The notes beneath the pieces were generated by a model that worked only from the letters and a program-made list of their open reading frames with translations, did not search any database and was not told where the DNA came from. From Epichloe hybrida (Eukaryota; Ascomycota; Sordariomycetes; Hypocreales; Clavicipitaceae), in the NCBI GenBank assembly GCA_019022495.1, contig JAFEKR010000011.1, positions 744,001-808,000 on the forward strand: a stretch of 64,000 nucleotides of DNA, read 5' to 3'. Numbering within the stretch: position 1 is the stretch's first letter; each line of letters starts with the position of its first letter. Position numbers and translations under genes: made by a program. Below, one piece after another: positions 1-10,871 of the stretch.

Positions 1-959
1 ATGCGGCCGGGCGAATCTTCAGCAAGAACCTGGCTTGCTGAGGGCTAAATTTCAAGAGCCCTAGGGTAATATCACGAGCATGAGGCATGACGATCAGCGG
101 CACATTACGGACTAAGACATTCAGGGTTTTCATAAGCCACCAGACCCCAGACCTTGCCAGGTGCGTCAAGGTCAACAGAGTCCGTGGTCCGCCCGCCAGA
201 AAATCCGACGAAACAGAAATTTTGGACTGCTTGGTTCTTACTGTGTGTGGACCCAACCAAAAAAACTGTCACACGTGGCTTTTTCCATGCGATGCACACA
301 GTGCGCAAAGCCGTGTGCATAACGCGACAAAAGACCCAGGTACTCTTGAGCTTTGTCCAGGAAGGGTCGCTCCACCAGCCCGCCAGATGTGGCAGCCCAT
401 ACTCCGTACAAAAAAAAAAAAAAATAATCATTTGAAAATGAAATTTCCTCTCCTCCCCTCCCACACAACCACCACCCTTTATCTCAAGACGCCCAAAAAC
501 CCAAACGCGAGTCGGTTCAGAGGTACGGTCCTAGACCTGGTTCTCTGTTCTCGCTCTTGTGCATCAACAACAAAAAATTCCAAAAAAAATTCAAAACTTG
601 CCAAAAAACCCCCCATCCGTTTTCCTGCCTTTGTGCAAACACGACCTCCTTCCACAACACGATTAATTTTTGAGCAGGCTTCTCCGTCGCCACTCAAGCT
701 CCTCTCCGTGTCTTCCTTCTCTGGCCACGTATTTCCATTCGGTGTGCGGAAAAGCCATCAAGATTGTTTTGCCCTCGTTTGACAACTGTTGTTGAACCGG
801 TATGTCTCGCGCTCTGTTCCCTCGCTGCCGTTGTGTGATGGATGACAGTCCACATCTCCCGGCCACTCGAAAAAGTCCCTCGAACCGCGCGTGCTGACCT
901 TGACAACCCTTTTGGCTTACATAAGATTCATTCATCTCCAATATCCTCAATCACCAAGA
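1..959 (+). promoter_or_regulatory. PAB1 upstream region and 5' leader
   Basis: This stretch lies upstream of the poly(A)-binding protein start codon. It holds a 15-nt A run at 410-424 and a second A-rich block at about 565-612 with runs of 6, 8 and 6 A. The rest is CT-rich, as is common in leaders of highly expressed fungal genes. A 231-codon open frame at 87-782 has low-complexity composition and no recognisable protein character. The transcription start cannot be fixed from sequence, so which A tracts are in the mRNA is an inference. Confidence 0.5.
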
Positions 960-3244
960 ATGGCCGCCAGCACTACTTCCGGCGCTGTTGATCAGCTTGC
1001 CAACGACCTCAACAACACTTCCCTCAACAATGGCGGTGATACCAAGCCTACCGTTGACACCAACGTCAGCGGTGGCTCCGAAGACGCCGCAGCCCCTACC
1101 CCCAACTCTGCCGCACCTCACCCCCAGAACTCGGCCTCTCTTTACGTCGGAGAACTCGACCCCTCCGTCACTGAGGCCATGCTCTTCGAGCTCTTCTCCC
1201 AAATCGGTGCTGTCGCCTCTATCCGTGTCTGCCGTGACGCCGTCACCCGTCGCTCCCTTGGATACGCCTATGTCAACTACAACTCCACTTCTGATGGTGA
1301 GAAAGCCCTCGAGGAACTCAACTACACCATCATCAAGGGTCGTCCTTGCCGCATCATGTGGTCCCAGCGTGATCCTGCCCTTCGCAAGACCGGCCAGGGC
1401 AACGTCTTCATCAAGAACCTGGATGTCGCCATCGACAACAAGGCTCTCCATGATACCTTTGCTGCCTTTGGCAACATTTTGAGCTGCAAGGTTGCCCAGG
1501 ATGAGCACGGTAACTCCAAGGGTTACGGATTTGTTCACTACGAGACCGACGAAGCTGCTCAACAGGCCATTAAGCATGTCAATGGCATGCTTTTGAACGA
1601 GAAGAAGGTCTACGTCGGCCACCACATCCCCAAGAAGGACCGTCAGAGTAAATTCGAGGAAATGAAGGCCAACTTCACCAACATCTATGTCAAGAACGTC
1701 AATCCCGAGGCCAGTGATGACGAATTCCGCGAACTCTTCGAGAGGTACGGCGAGATCACTTCTTCATCCCTCGCCCGTGATCAGGATGGGAAGAGCCGAG
1801 GCTTTGGTTTCGTCAACTACACCACTCATGAGAGCGCTTACAAGGCTGTCGACGAGCTTAATGGAAAAGACTTCAAGGGCCAGGACCTCTACGTCGGACG
1901 AGCCCAGAAGAAGCACGAGCGTGAGGAGGAGCTTCGCAAGTCTTATGAGGCTGCCCGCCTCGAGAAGGCTAGCAAGTACCAGGGCGTCAACTTATACATC
2001 AAGAACCTGGACGACGATGTCGATGATGAGAAACTCCGCCACATGTTCTCCGAGTTTGGCCCCATCACCTCTGCCAAGGTCATGAGAGATGCTCCTTCCG
2101 ACGGATCTGATGAGGAGAAGGAAGACGAACAGGAGGCAGAGCCCAAGAAGGAGGGAAACGTTGTTGAGGCTGATGAGGAGGGCTCCGAGAAGAAGGGCGA
2201 TAAGAAGTTTGGTAAGAGCAAGGGCTTCGGTTTTGTCTGCTTCAGCAACCCTGATGATGCCACCAAGGCTGTTGCCGAAATGTCCCAGCGCATGATTAAC
2301 GGCAAGCCTTTGTACGTCGCTCTGGCTCAGCGCAAGGATGTTCGCAAGAGCCAGCTCGAGGCTAGTATCCAGGCTCGCAATCAGTTGCGGATGCAGCAGG
2401 CTGCTGCCGCTGCCGGTATGCCTCAGCAGTACATGCAGCCTCCCGTCTTCTACGGTCAGCAGCCCGGGTTCATGCCTCAAGGTGGCCGTGGCATGCCTTT
2501 CCCCCAGCCTGGTATGGGCATGGCTGGTGTTCAGGGTGGTCGTCCTGGCCAGTTCCCTGGCTATCCTCAACAGGGCGGTCGTGGCGGTGTTCCCCAGCAG
2601 ATGCCTCCCAACATGTACATGCCTGGCCAGTTCCCTCCTCAGTACGGTCAGCCTGGTACTCCTCAGTTCATAGCTGCTATGCAGGCTCAGCAGGTTGCCA
2701 TGGGTGGTGGCCGTGGCGGTCCTCAGGGTGGCCGTGGCATGCCCCCTCCTAATGCTGGGCCCGGCGGCATGCCTGGATACCCACCAAACAGCCGCCAGGG
2801 GGGTGCTGGACGCGGAGGAAACGGCCGTAACAACAACGGTAACACCAATGGCCCCAGCCCAGCTGCCCGACCTGAGGGCAACAACGGCTCCATCCTCCAG
2901 CAACAACTCAGCTCCGCTCCTCCTGCTCAGCAGAAGCAGATTTTGGGTGAGGTCATCTTTCCCAAGATCCAGGCTATCAATGCCGAGCTTGCTGGAAAGA
3001 TCACTGGTATGCTTCTCGAGATGGACAACACTGAGCTCATCAGCTTGTAAGTCAACCCTCCTTTTTAATTGCCGTTTTGTTGATGACGTAGATGCCTAAC
3101 CGATAATTTAGAATTGAGGATGATGCTGCCCTTAAGGCCAAGGTGGAAGAGGCTCTTGCCGTTTACGACGAGTACGTCAAATCTCAAGGTACCGAGCAGG
3201 CCGAGGGTGGTGGAGCCAAGAAGGAGGAAGAGACCAAGGCTTGA
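960..3244 (+). CDS. PAB1: Polyadenylate-binding protein, cytoplasmic and nuclear
   Basis: The gene encodes the main poly(A)-tail binding protein, which supports translation initiation through eIF4G and controls tail length. Exons are 960-3046 and 3112-3244, joined TT|GTAAGT...TTTAG|A, giving 739 aa. Four RRMs follow in order (about residues 60-138, 148-224, 241-318, and 343 to about 470), then a Gln/Gly/Pro/Met-rich linker with GGRG repeats and a C-terminal MLLE domain containing [11 protein letters not shown], which the intron splits near its end. RRM4 carries an acidic insertion of about 40 residues (378-417) rich in Glu and Lys, placed before its GFGFVCF RNP1 motif. ATG 960 is the first ATG in frame; the open frame extends upstream only without ATG. 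Codon use is strongly C-biased at third positions, as expected for high expression. Identity is essentially certain. Confidence 0.98.
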
Positions 3245-3967
3245 ATGACCGATAGCCAAGGTATTCTCTTCTTCCCAAAGCTGAATGGCAATTTCCTATG
3301 TTCGACATTTTTTTTTGTCCTTTTTTTTTTCGGCTCATCGCTGGACTCCTACCTCCGGGGACATACTTTGTTTTATTTTTCGGACAAGAAGGTGGGCGGC
3401 AAGAAACCTTTCTATTTTATTTATTTATAAGAGCCTTGTTCGAAGCTCCGATATCCGAAAGGCTTGCATTTTGTACAGATAGACTTCTTTGCTATTTCTT
3501 CCTTCCCACAAAAGGCAAGGAGGCACTAAAAGTTGGGCAAGGGCCCCGAAGTGAATATGGCTCAAAAGGCCACAGAAGTTGCTGCCTCCCGGCGCGGTGG
3601 CAGCAAGCTGACTTGATCATCGGGGATCATGGGCCGCGACGGGAAGGCGTTGGAAGGTTGTCGGGCGAGGCGAAGAGACCGCGACTTGAAGTATGTGCTT
3701 ATACCCCCTACACTGAACAGACGGATGCATGGACCTACGTACGATGCGAGAGGTCAGGGATTGACAAAAAGTGGACTATGCTAGTAGGAGTTCTAATGAA
3801 TGAAGATTGTGAAGATGATTGTTTTGTACCGAGTTCAATGTGACGAACTGACTGACGTGCTTGATGTTCGCCTGAAGGAGAGAGACTCGGACGTGGCTTC
3901 GAAGATGTGATTTCATTTTTTGTTCATATTGAAGATACGGTTGTTAAGCCTACCTACTAGAAGCGCG

Positions 3968-3998
<31 letters not shown>

Positions 3999-4307
3999 GA
4001 CGAGTTGTCGATTAAACTCGGGATACGTCTATGCTTGGTACTACGCCATGATGTTTTGCCATGCAAGCATGCCTGTGACCGCCCACCATCAGATGTACGA
4101 GTATATATACATTGTGTATCACTCGTGTTGGTTCCCCTTTTTAAAAAAAAGAAAAGAAAAGACGGAGGAGTGAACAGAGTGAGACTCGGTGTGTTGACCG
4201 ATTTTACGTAACCGAATGAATGAAATTTCCCTGTCCGATCCAACCAAGTGAGCACGAAAGAGAGGAAAGACGAGAAGAGAAGTGGGATGTGCCGAAAAGA
4301 AAAGAAA
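3245..4307. other. Intergenic, convergent 3' ends
   Basis: This is the shared 3' region of PAB1 (+) and the next minus-strand gene. It is T-rich just after the PAB1 stop, as expected of a 3' UTR, and carries a (CAA)n microsatellite at about 3968-3999. The open frame at 3298-3843 has no protein-like features. No gene or RNA was recognised. Confidence 0.5.
3968..3999. repeat. (CAA)n microsatellite
   Basis: About ten consecutive CAA units lie in the intergenic region between two convergent genes. Confidence 0.9.
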
Positions 4308-6184
4308 TTAGTAATGTGAACCATCAGAGATTGTGTTGCCCTCAATGTCATTGTTATTCTGCCCGTATTTCTGACTCCGATCAATAGAGTACAGCGTGTG
4401 CATGACTTTGCTTTTCTGCCGGGCCCTCACGTCAGAGAGGTAGTCTCTTACCGAGGCGATGCCGCGAATCTGATCTTCTAGCGTCAGGGTAGATGAGTTG
4501 AGGCCCCTTACGAGGTGGGAGGCGAGTTTGCCACGGACACTCTCGAGGGAGGACTTGAGGGTGAGGAGTTTGCCGTGGTGGCCGACGAGGTTGCCCTTGT
4601 TGCGGACCGTCTTGGAGCGGACGTCATGGAGGAGGGCGCGGTTTCTCTCGAATTTGCGGAGCTGTGTTGCGCGGGGGCCGAGGATGCGAGCCCAGAGGCC
4701 GGAGAGGAGCTCGGCCTGGAACTCGTCCTGGGCCGAGGACTCGTGGGCGACTGTGCGGGCGAGTCTGAGGAGGTGGGCTTCGATGTCGTCGAAGAGGGCG
4801 AAGAGGGAGACGGAGTTTTGGAGCTCGGCCTGGATGGCTTCCTCGAGGGTGGACAGGAAGTTGTTGAAGAGGAGCTGGACCATGCGCTGCTCGCGTTGGG
4901 GGGTGGACATGCCGAAGAGGGCGGTGGTGAGACGGCCGAGGCGCGTGGGCTGGCCGCTGGGGTCTTCGAGGACGGCCGTCGTGGTCAGGAAGTTGTGGAT
5001 GTTGTCGTAGGCGTGGGAGATGGACGATGGTGGTGGCCGCGAATTGAGGCGGTTGAGGTGCATTCGTGCCCAGTCCATGACGGAGAGAATGCTGTTGGAA
5101 GGGGGCGGCGGAATGTTAGTCTGGGAGCAAGGAGTGTGTGTGTGACGTGATGGGATGGGATGTATCGGGGGATGAATCTTTTTCTGGTTTTATTTTATTT
5201 TACCTATCAATGTCGCCATCGACGTGGGTGTGGAATTTGGTGAGATCCAGAACAAGTCTCTTCATGGCTTCGCTAATGGCATCTAGGTTTTCCACAATCA
5301 TGTCGGCGTCTGCCATGCCGCTGACCCGCACAGACTCGGCCAGATCCCATACCGCGATGCTCGTAGACTGTAAGTCTTTGACGTGCGCAACAGCCGGCTC
5401 AGAGAAGTAGATGAGGGGCTCAAAGGATCGCACGATGCCAGCGACTTTGACCAGGTCGTCCACTGGCCGTGGCGTGGCAGGCTTGACCAGCACTCTCATC
5501 ATGGAGATGGACACGAAAGCCAGCAGAAGGCCTGACAGGACGGACACCCACCGTTTCATGGTCCGCTGAATAAATGACATGGCGGCTTCTATAACTTTGG
5601 TACGTTGCTGAACTTCTGCACGAAGGGCAAAGCGGAAATCTGCATTGCACACAGAGTCTTGTTAGAAGCCAAGACATGTCGCCATCGCCATGCTAATATC
5701 ACGGCCAGGTTTCTTACAACTCACAGTTGTCTGGCACCGGCGATGCTCTGGATTCCAGCCCAGTCGCGGGACTCATCCCATGCACCCTCAGCGTCGCATC
5801 TTCACCCCTCTGTGGGCTTGGACTCCGTCCCTTTTCCGGACTCTGGCTGCCCTCGGGTAACCTGGTGCGAATGGCCTGTTCCAGAACCACGTCGTCCTCC
5901 GCATCGCCTTCGTCCGACCCCGGCGGCATGCCCCTAATGAACCGCCGTCGTCCTGGATACTGCTGATGCTGGGGATGCTTCCAGAAGCCGCTGCTCCGGT
6001 CGCCGTTGCCGAGCCTCCGCCATGCCGGCGGCGAGTACCCAGCGGCCGAACCGATGTCTGATTCCTCGAGATCCTCCGTCGCCGGCTCGCTGGGCAGCGC
6101 TGACGAGTGACGCATTGACGTCGGGCTGGCCGGGGGTTCGAAGTCCTGCAAGGAGGCGTCCAGGCCGTCTAGAAGATCGGCCAT
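4308..6184 (-). CDS. Conserved-looking single-pass membrane protein, unrecognised
   Basis: Three exons read on the minus strand, 6184-5725, 5639-5204 and 5091-4308, joined at T|GTGAGT...GCAG|AT and AG|GTAAAA...ACAG|C, for 559 aa. Phases close exactly. The N-terminal 150 residues are Ser/Pro-rich, acidic and likely disordered. They are followed by a basic amphipathic stretch and one strong membrane segment at about 185-205 (VSVLSGLLLAFVSISMMRVL). The remaining 350 residues look alpha-helical, with heptad-like spacing. There is no signal peptide and no enzyme motif. The first junction creates PDNYFRFALRAE, which reads as a well-conserved segment. I do not recognise the family with confidence; it resembles uncharacterised proteins of filamentous ascomycetes. 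ATG 6184 was chosen for its CAAAGATGGCC context; an in-frame ATG at 6238 is less likely. The membrane location is inferred. Confidence 0.8.
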
Positions 6185-6239
6185 CTTTGACGCTGGCGCT
6201 GGCGCAGGCGGATGCGGATGCGCGGCGCGCGACAACAAG

Positions 6240-6327
6240 AGAATGATCCCGGAGGACGAGCTGGCGACCTCGCGGATACGGAGGGAGGGGCTTGTCGCTA
6301 CAAGTCACCCCGCGAGGTCGACCGAGG

Positions 6328-6366
<39 letters not shown>

Positions 6367-6572
6367 GAAATTCTTGGAAAAGAGGGCAGCCAAGGTAGTC
6401 TCGGGAGACTTGGACGTGGGATACGCAACGACAGTCGCGGGATGCAGAGAGCCACGAGGACGAAGAGGACAATGACGGTGGCCAGCCAGGTACTTGGTGC
6501 GACGTTGATACTGATGAGCGAAACGTTGTTGTTCACAGTGACCAAGGAAGGCATGGAGCCGGTGAAGAACAT
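6240..6572 (-). CDS. Possible small membrane protein or upstream exon
   Basis: A minus-strand open frame begins MFFTGSMPSLVTVNNNVSL. It has a plausible membrane segment (STWLATVIVLFVLVALCI) followed by an Arg/Pro-rich tail and a poly-Thr run encoded by the TCG repeat. The arrangement (short outside, one membrane span, basic inside) fits a small type-III membrane protein. The frame stays open into the first exon of the downstream gene, in a different frame from it, so the 3' end given here is arbitrary. It could be an independent small gene, an alternative 5' exon, or chance. No homolog is recognised. Confidence 0.25.
6329..6360. repeat. (TCG)n trinucleotide run
   Basis: About ten TCG units. 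Read on the minus strand in the candidate frame it encodes poly-Thr. Confidence 0.9.
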
Positions 6573-6599
6573 TTGGTGGTGTATCTCAGGGACGCCCGG

Positions 6600-6601
<2 letters not shown>

Positions 6602-6641
<40 letters not shown>

Positions 6642-6696
6642 CTTTGCCTCTTTCCCTCTTTCCCTCTTTCCCTCTTTCCCTCTTTCCCTCTTTCCC
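6602..6696. repeat. (TC)n run followed by CCCTCTTT array
   Basis: About 19 TC dinucleotides are followed after a short spacer by roughly five CCCTCTTT octamers. It is a pure pyrimidine tract on the plus strand, capable in principle of forming triplex or H-DNA. Confidence 0.9.
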
Positions 6697-7508
6697 CACG
6701 GGTTGGTTGTGCTGTCCGCAGCCTTTTCTGCAGGCTCTTGATGGGTTGTTCTGGTTCGTCTTCGCAGACAGCCGGTGGCTGGGAAGGCAAGACTGCAGCA
6801 AAGTCGGAATGCAGCAGGGGAAGATGGACGGGACACGAACTCGGAACGACGAACGACGAGGCCGCTTCCAGTCGGGGGCGATGAACAGAGCATCGTTGAG
6901 TACTTGAGACGGGGGGCCATGGGCTGCCCACCCACACCTTGGGCTGGCGCTGGCTCGCTGGCCACTGACATGGGGGCTCCGACTCGGGAGAGCTGGTGAG
7001 GTTTCAATTTTGGGAAATCGAGAGGTTGGGAGTCGCGCTTTTCCATGTGCAATGCTGCATGCTGCTGGTGCTACTGGTGCTACTGGTGCTACTGTGCCTC
7101 CACCGTGGGACACGCTGATTGGTGGGCGATTGGCCCCGGCACCCAGGGTATCCCAGCCAGCACCAGAGGGACAAGAAGAACTCACAAGAGGGCCACGGGC
7201 ACAAGAACAAGAACAAGAGCGTCTTGACCCTCGCGTCTTGACCCTCGCGTCGTGGTGACCTTGCATGAACATTTCATGTACCGAGTATTTCATGTATTTC
7301 CCGCTACGGAGTACCCCGTAATCCGTACTTCGCTAGCTTTCTTTCCCTCAATGCCATAGCAACATGTCCGTCCGGCTGACCCGTCAGCCGAATCATGAAA
7401 TGAGTGGAATTCTTTCCCTTTTTTTTTTTTTTTTTTTTCTTCTTCTTCTCCTTTCACAGCGCAACTTCTTCGTCACCACAGCTCTCATACATCGCAACCC
7501 GCGACCTC

Positions 7509-9850
7509 CTAGTCAATCTTCGCATTGGCCAAGCTTCGGGCCGCTGGATTGCTTAGATTATTGATTTGCTTCACAGCTTTTTGCTTATACTTGCTCTGCT
7601 TTCGGAGTCGCTTCCTTGCCACCATGACCGGCACGGAACTCTTGGTGACCAGGTAGTTGGAGAACGATCCCAGAATGACTCTATTTTCCCACGTTAGCCA
7701 AGTTACTTCCTTGTTTGTTCTTCGTGTCCGGCGGCAGCATGCTCCATCATGATGCGATATAGATACGTACCCTTTCAGAGCACTACGACCTCGGCTACCG
7801 ATAACCACCAGTGTAGGGTTGATCAAATCAATAACTTCGGTGATCAGGTGTCGTGGGTTCTTGCAGTGAAGTACTTCCACAATGACCCTCACCTGCAAAC
7901 GAGTTTTCCGTAACAATCGTAGTATTTTGTCCGTCATCTGCTGGACCGCTCGAGACCGTTCCTCCACCGCCCTTTGTCTGTCGCCTCTGCTCGACGGAGC
8001 AGGTGACGATGCTGGTGTTCTCCTGCTGGTAGAGTCTGCGCGCGCCGAGGCCCATTTCAGTTCGAAAACAGGAGACACCGGTGCTGGAAACCCCTTGGAA
8101 TTGGCGACCGTGTTGATGGCAGCTGCCTGCTCTTTCATGGCTTTAGGGTCGTCGGGCACCAAGGATCCCTCGCCCGTCACGATTCCGGTTTCCTCGTCCA
8201 CGCAGTAGATTGCGATCAACGTGTCGCCGTCTCGTAGCACAGTGCCAATCGCCCACTCCAGAGCATGCGTAGACTCCTCGCTGAGATCAGTTGCAACCAA
8301 GTATTTTCGCAATCGTTGGTTGTCTTCTTCCGCTGCTTGGACAATCTTGGTGTAATCTCCACGGTAGATGATGCGGATTGATCGATGCGATTCTGGGGCC
8401 GTCAATACGTTTGTCATGGAGAAGGACAACTTTTGTGCCCTCTTGATATCATCCATGTCTGCTTCTTCGTCCGAGTCAAAGACAGACTGTGTGGCAGAAG
8501 CAGGGTTCTGGTTGTAGCTAGTGTTGGGGTGAATGCCTCCCTTGGAGGGCTTCACGATGTCCCCGGAAGTGTTTGTGATCATGATCTCCGGTTCCAGCAG
8601 TGATCTGTACGAGTAAGTCTGGCTCTGCTGGGATGCAATTTTTGACCCTTTCATAAACGGTTAGCTGTCTCTTTGGCTAGAATGAAGCGAACACTTGTTC
8701 AGGAAAATCATCGGCATGTGGGCAATTACTGGGACGTACTCTCTTCGTCGGCTGCAGCCAATAAACTCAGCGGTTTTCGATCGCCTTGGCCATGCGCCGA
8801 ACGGCCCGCGCCGGGTTCGGTCTCTTCATGGGCGTCTGGATTCAGCGATCTGGGAGCCGTCTTACGGCCACGATCCTCATCATCAGATGATGCCGGCTCA
8901 TCTTCGTCACTAGATTCGAGGTGCTCGCCATCCGGACCGAGGTAATCCTTTATCAACCTGCCCTCGCCAATGTCGTCTGAGCGCTTGCGCATTGGCAGCT
9001 GCGATAAGCTTCCACTAGAAAATGCCAAGTTGGCGTCGGACAATCTGCGATAAGCACTGTTGATATCGACAATTTGGCCATCGCCGAGTACAGCCTTGTT
9101 CGGAGGCAAGAGTGATTGGAAAGTAGCTGGTGATCGAGAACGAGCGGCCCAGCGATCGTGGGGAGACTTGGACTTGTTGTGACCTAGCGGTCTAGAAACG
9201 GAAGAGTTGCGCGCTCTGTCTCCCGGTAGCTGCAAGCTGCTCAAGTCTGCACTACGAAGAGCGTCTCCAAGCGCTCCGCTAGACAACCTTTTATTGCTGC
9301 CGCTTCCAGGCAATCTTTTGGCTCCATGAGTCCCGGAATACTGGGGGAGGATGCCAGAAAACTGGTACTCGGAGACTCGATCGAACCTCCCTCCTGCGCG
9401 AGGCCCGGATTCGACTGGCTTGAAAGCGGCGTCCGAGCCACTCCTTCGACGGAACGAGCTTTGAGACGAAGAAGAATGAGTCTTGAAGATAGGTTCGTTT
9501 GGAGTGACAGGACTGGAGCTTCTTCCATGGATCGACGCAGTGGGAGATGGGGCGTTGAGATCAAGCATGCTCCGCGTAGTGGCTTTTGTGGCCGTGATCG
9601 GGCTGTCGATATCCAACATACTCCTTACCGGAGCCTGCGTTGTCTGGGCGTGTGAAGATTGGGAGGGCTCCTCCTCGATATCGAGCATACTTCGAACGGG
9701 CGATCGCGGGGCAGCGGCATATGGAGACGAAGAGCGCATCATCGTGGGAGAGGAAGCAGTATTCAGGTTCTTGTTCTCCAAGAGCGCGAGGACCTCCTGC
9801 CTCTCCATGTCCAGCATGGCGTCGATACTCATCGGGCGATGACCCGACAT
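7509..9850 (-). CDS. Universal stress protein (UspA domain) with long disordered N-terminus
   Basis: Exons 9850-8740, 8647-7771 and 7680-7509 (minus) join in phase through A|GTACGT...AAAG|GG and GG|GTACGT...ATAG|A to give 719 aa. The N-terminal 480 residues are Ser/Arg/Pro-rich and disordered and carry four copies of a short motif: DAMLDM, then RSMLDI twice and RSMLDL. The UspA domain lies in the C-terminal third, from about residue 485, with the first beta strand KYLVATDLSEE. The ATP-binding signature G-x2-G-x9-G-(S/T) is complete: GSRG, nine residues, GS. The second intron falls inside this signature, so a mis-spliced product would lose nucleotide binding. A Ser/Arg-rich insertion interrupts the domain after ASARADS. 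The tail is Lys/Arg-rich. The role is presumed stress-linked ATP sensing; the partner is unknown. Confidence 0.93.
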
Positions 9851-10871
9851 CTTAGCTAGCGGTCGTTGGACACGAATTTGTTCTGGTAGGTGATGGCCGA
9901 GACAAAGGATGAAATGACAGTGTCTTTGGTGGACTTCCCTCGGGAGAACAACAGCGATGATTTTCCAATATCGTAATCCGAAGATGTCGGGCGATAGGTT
10001 GGTGGAAGTCGAATGAAGTGGGCAGTGCAGAGAAACTCGCAAGACCTATCAGGGCAGTCCTCGGGGGACGCGAGATTTCGTTTAATCAATTCAAAAGCCC
10101 AAATGGCATCGTGCCAATGGGTTATTTCGGTGATTTGCAGCTCTGGCTACTGCCTGACTGCTCGTTTCACGCAACTGGCCACAGTTCTGGATCACGGCAA
10201 TGGGGACGGTCGGCTAATACCTTGCTGGGCTGATGCGCGACAAGGGCGCGATCAGGGCAAGCACTTGCTGGTGGTGCAGAGTTTGTTGTTTTCGAGACAA
10301 GAGAAATACGGAGGAGGAATCAGCAGAGGTGAAGAAGCACGATGGGATATGGAAAGATCAAAAGCGATGTCGCAGTGTGCTTGCGAGAACCTACATGACT
10401 GGAACGCGAGAGATGCGAGGAAATGGGCTACGTATGTACGTAAAGCACGGAAAGCGCCCGAGTGGGGGGAGTGGGGAGGGCAGAGGGGGCTGCGCAAAGA
10501 TTGGCCTCTCCACTCTCCACTTGGCCTTTTGGCATTACATTATTATCACTAGCGGTACTTCCTGCAAAGAGGCGTTCTAGCTAAATAGAAGCTTAAACGC
10601 GGTGAACGGTCGTGGACAATCACATGATCATCTTTTCAAGGGACCGACGGTGACTGCACCACCTAACTTGCCGCTCTCTCTGATCCTCATCCCGTGACTG
10701 GACAGCACCAGGCGTCTGGTCCTGTTTCGTGATGCCTGCCGAATGTTCTGTTTTGAACATGGCTTCTGATTTACACGTACTGCTTGTGTGCGGCACATGG
10801 GAGTAAAGGTGCAGACAGTCCGAGGCTGTCGCACGGTATAATGTACAAACGCACGGCCTATCGCCGAATTT
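9851..10871. other. Intergenic
   Basis: This is the upstream region of the stress-protein gene and the 3' region of the uS7m gene. It contains purine-rich stretches (around 10300-10380) and no repeat of note. The open frame at 10013-10552 has no protein character. No gene was seen. Confidence 0.4.

Larger units (their letters stand above)
6185..7508. other. Intergenic, simple-repeat rich
   Basis: The region between two minus-strand genes contains a (TCG)n run, a (TC)n run, a CCCTCTTT tandem array, a (CTGGTGCTA)-type repeat at about 7066-7094, a 14-bp duplication at about 7222-7255 and an ACGGAGTA motif near 7306. Reverse-strand frames across the repeats are open only because of their composition. 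One possible coding stretch (about 6240-6572) is listed separately. Confidence 0.5.

Noticed and set aside
87..782. 231-codon frame upstream of PAB1
   Set aside because: Low-complexity Lys/Pro/Ser composition, no domain, and it spans A-rich leader sequence.
1992..2906. 304-codon antisense frame over PAB1
   Set aside because: It is a shadow of the strongly codon-biased PAB1 exon; the composition is repetitive and no start context or domain is present.
6533..7293. Several minus-strand frames over the (TC)n and CCCTCTTT arrays
   Set aside because: They encode Arg/Glu repeats from the simple repeat and have no other protein character.
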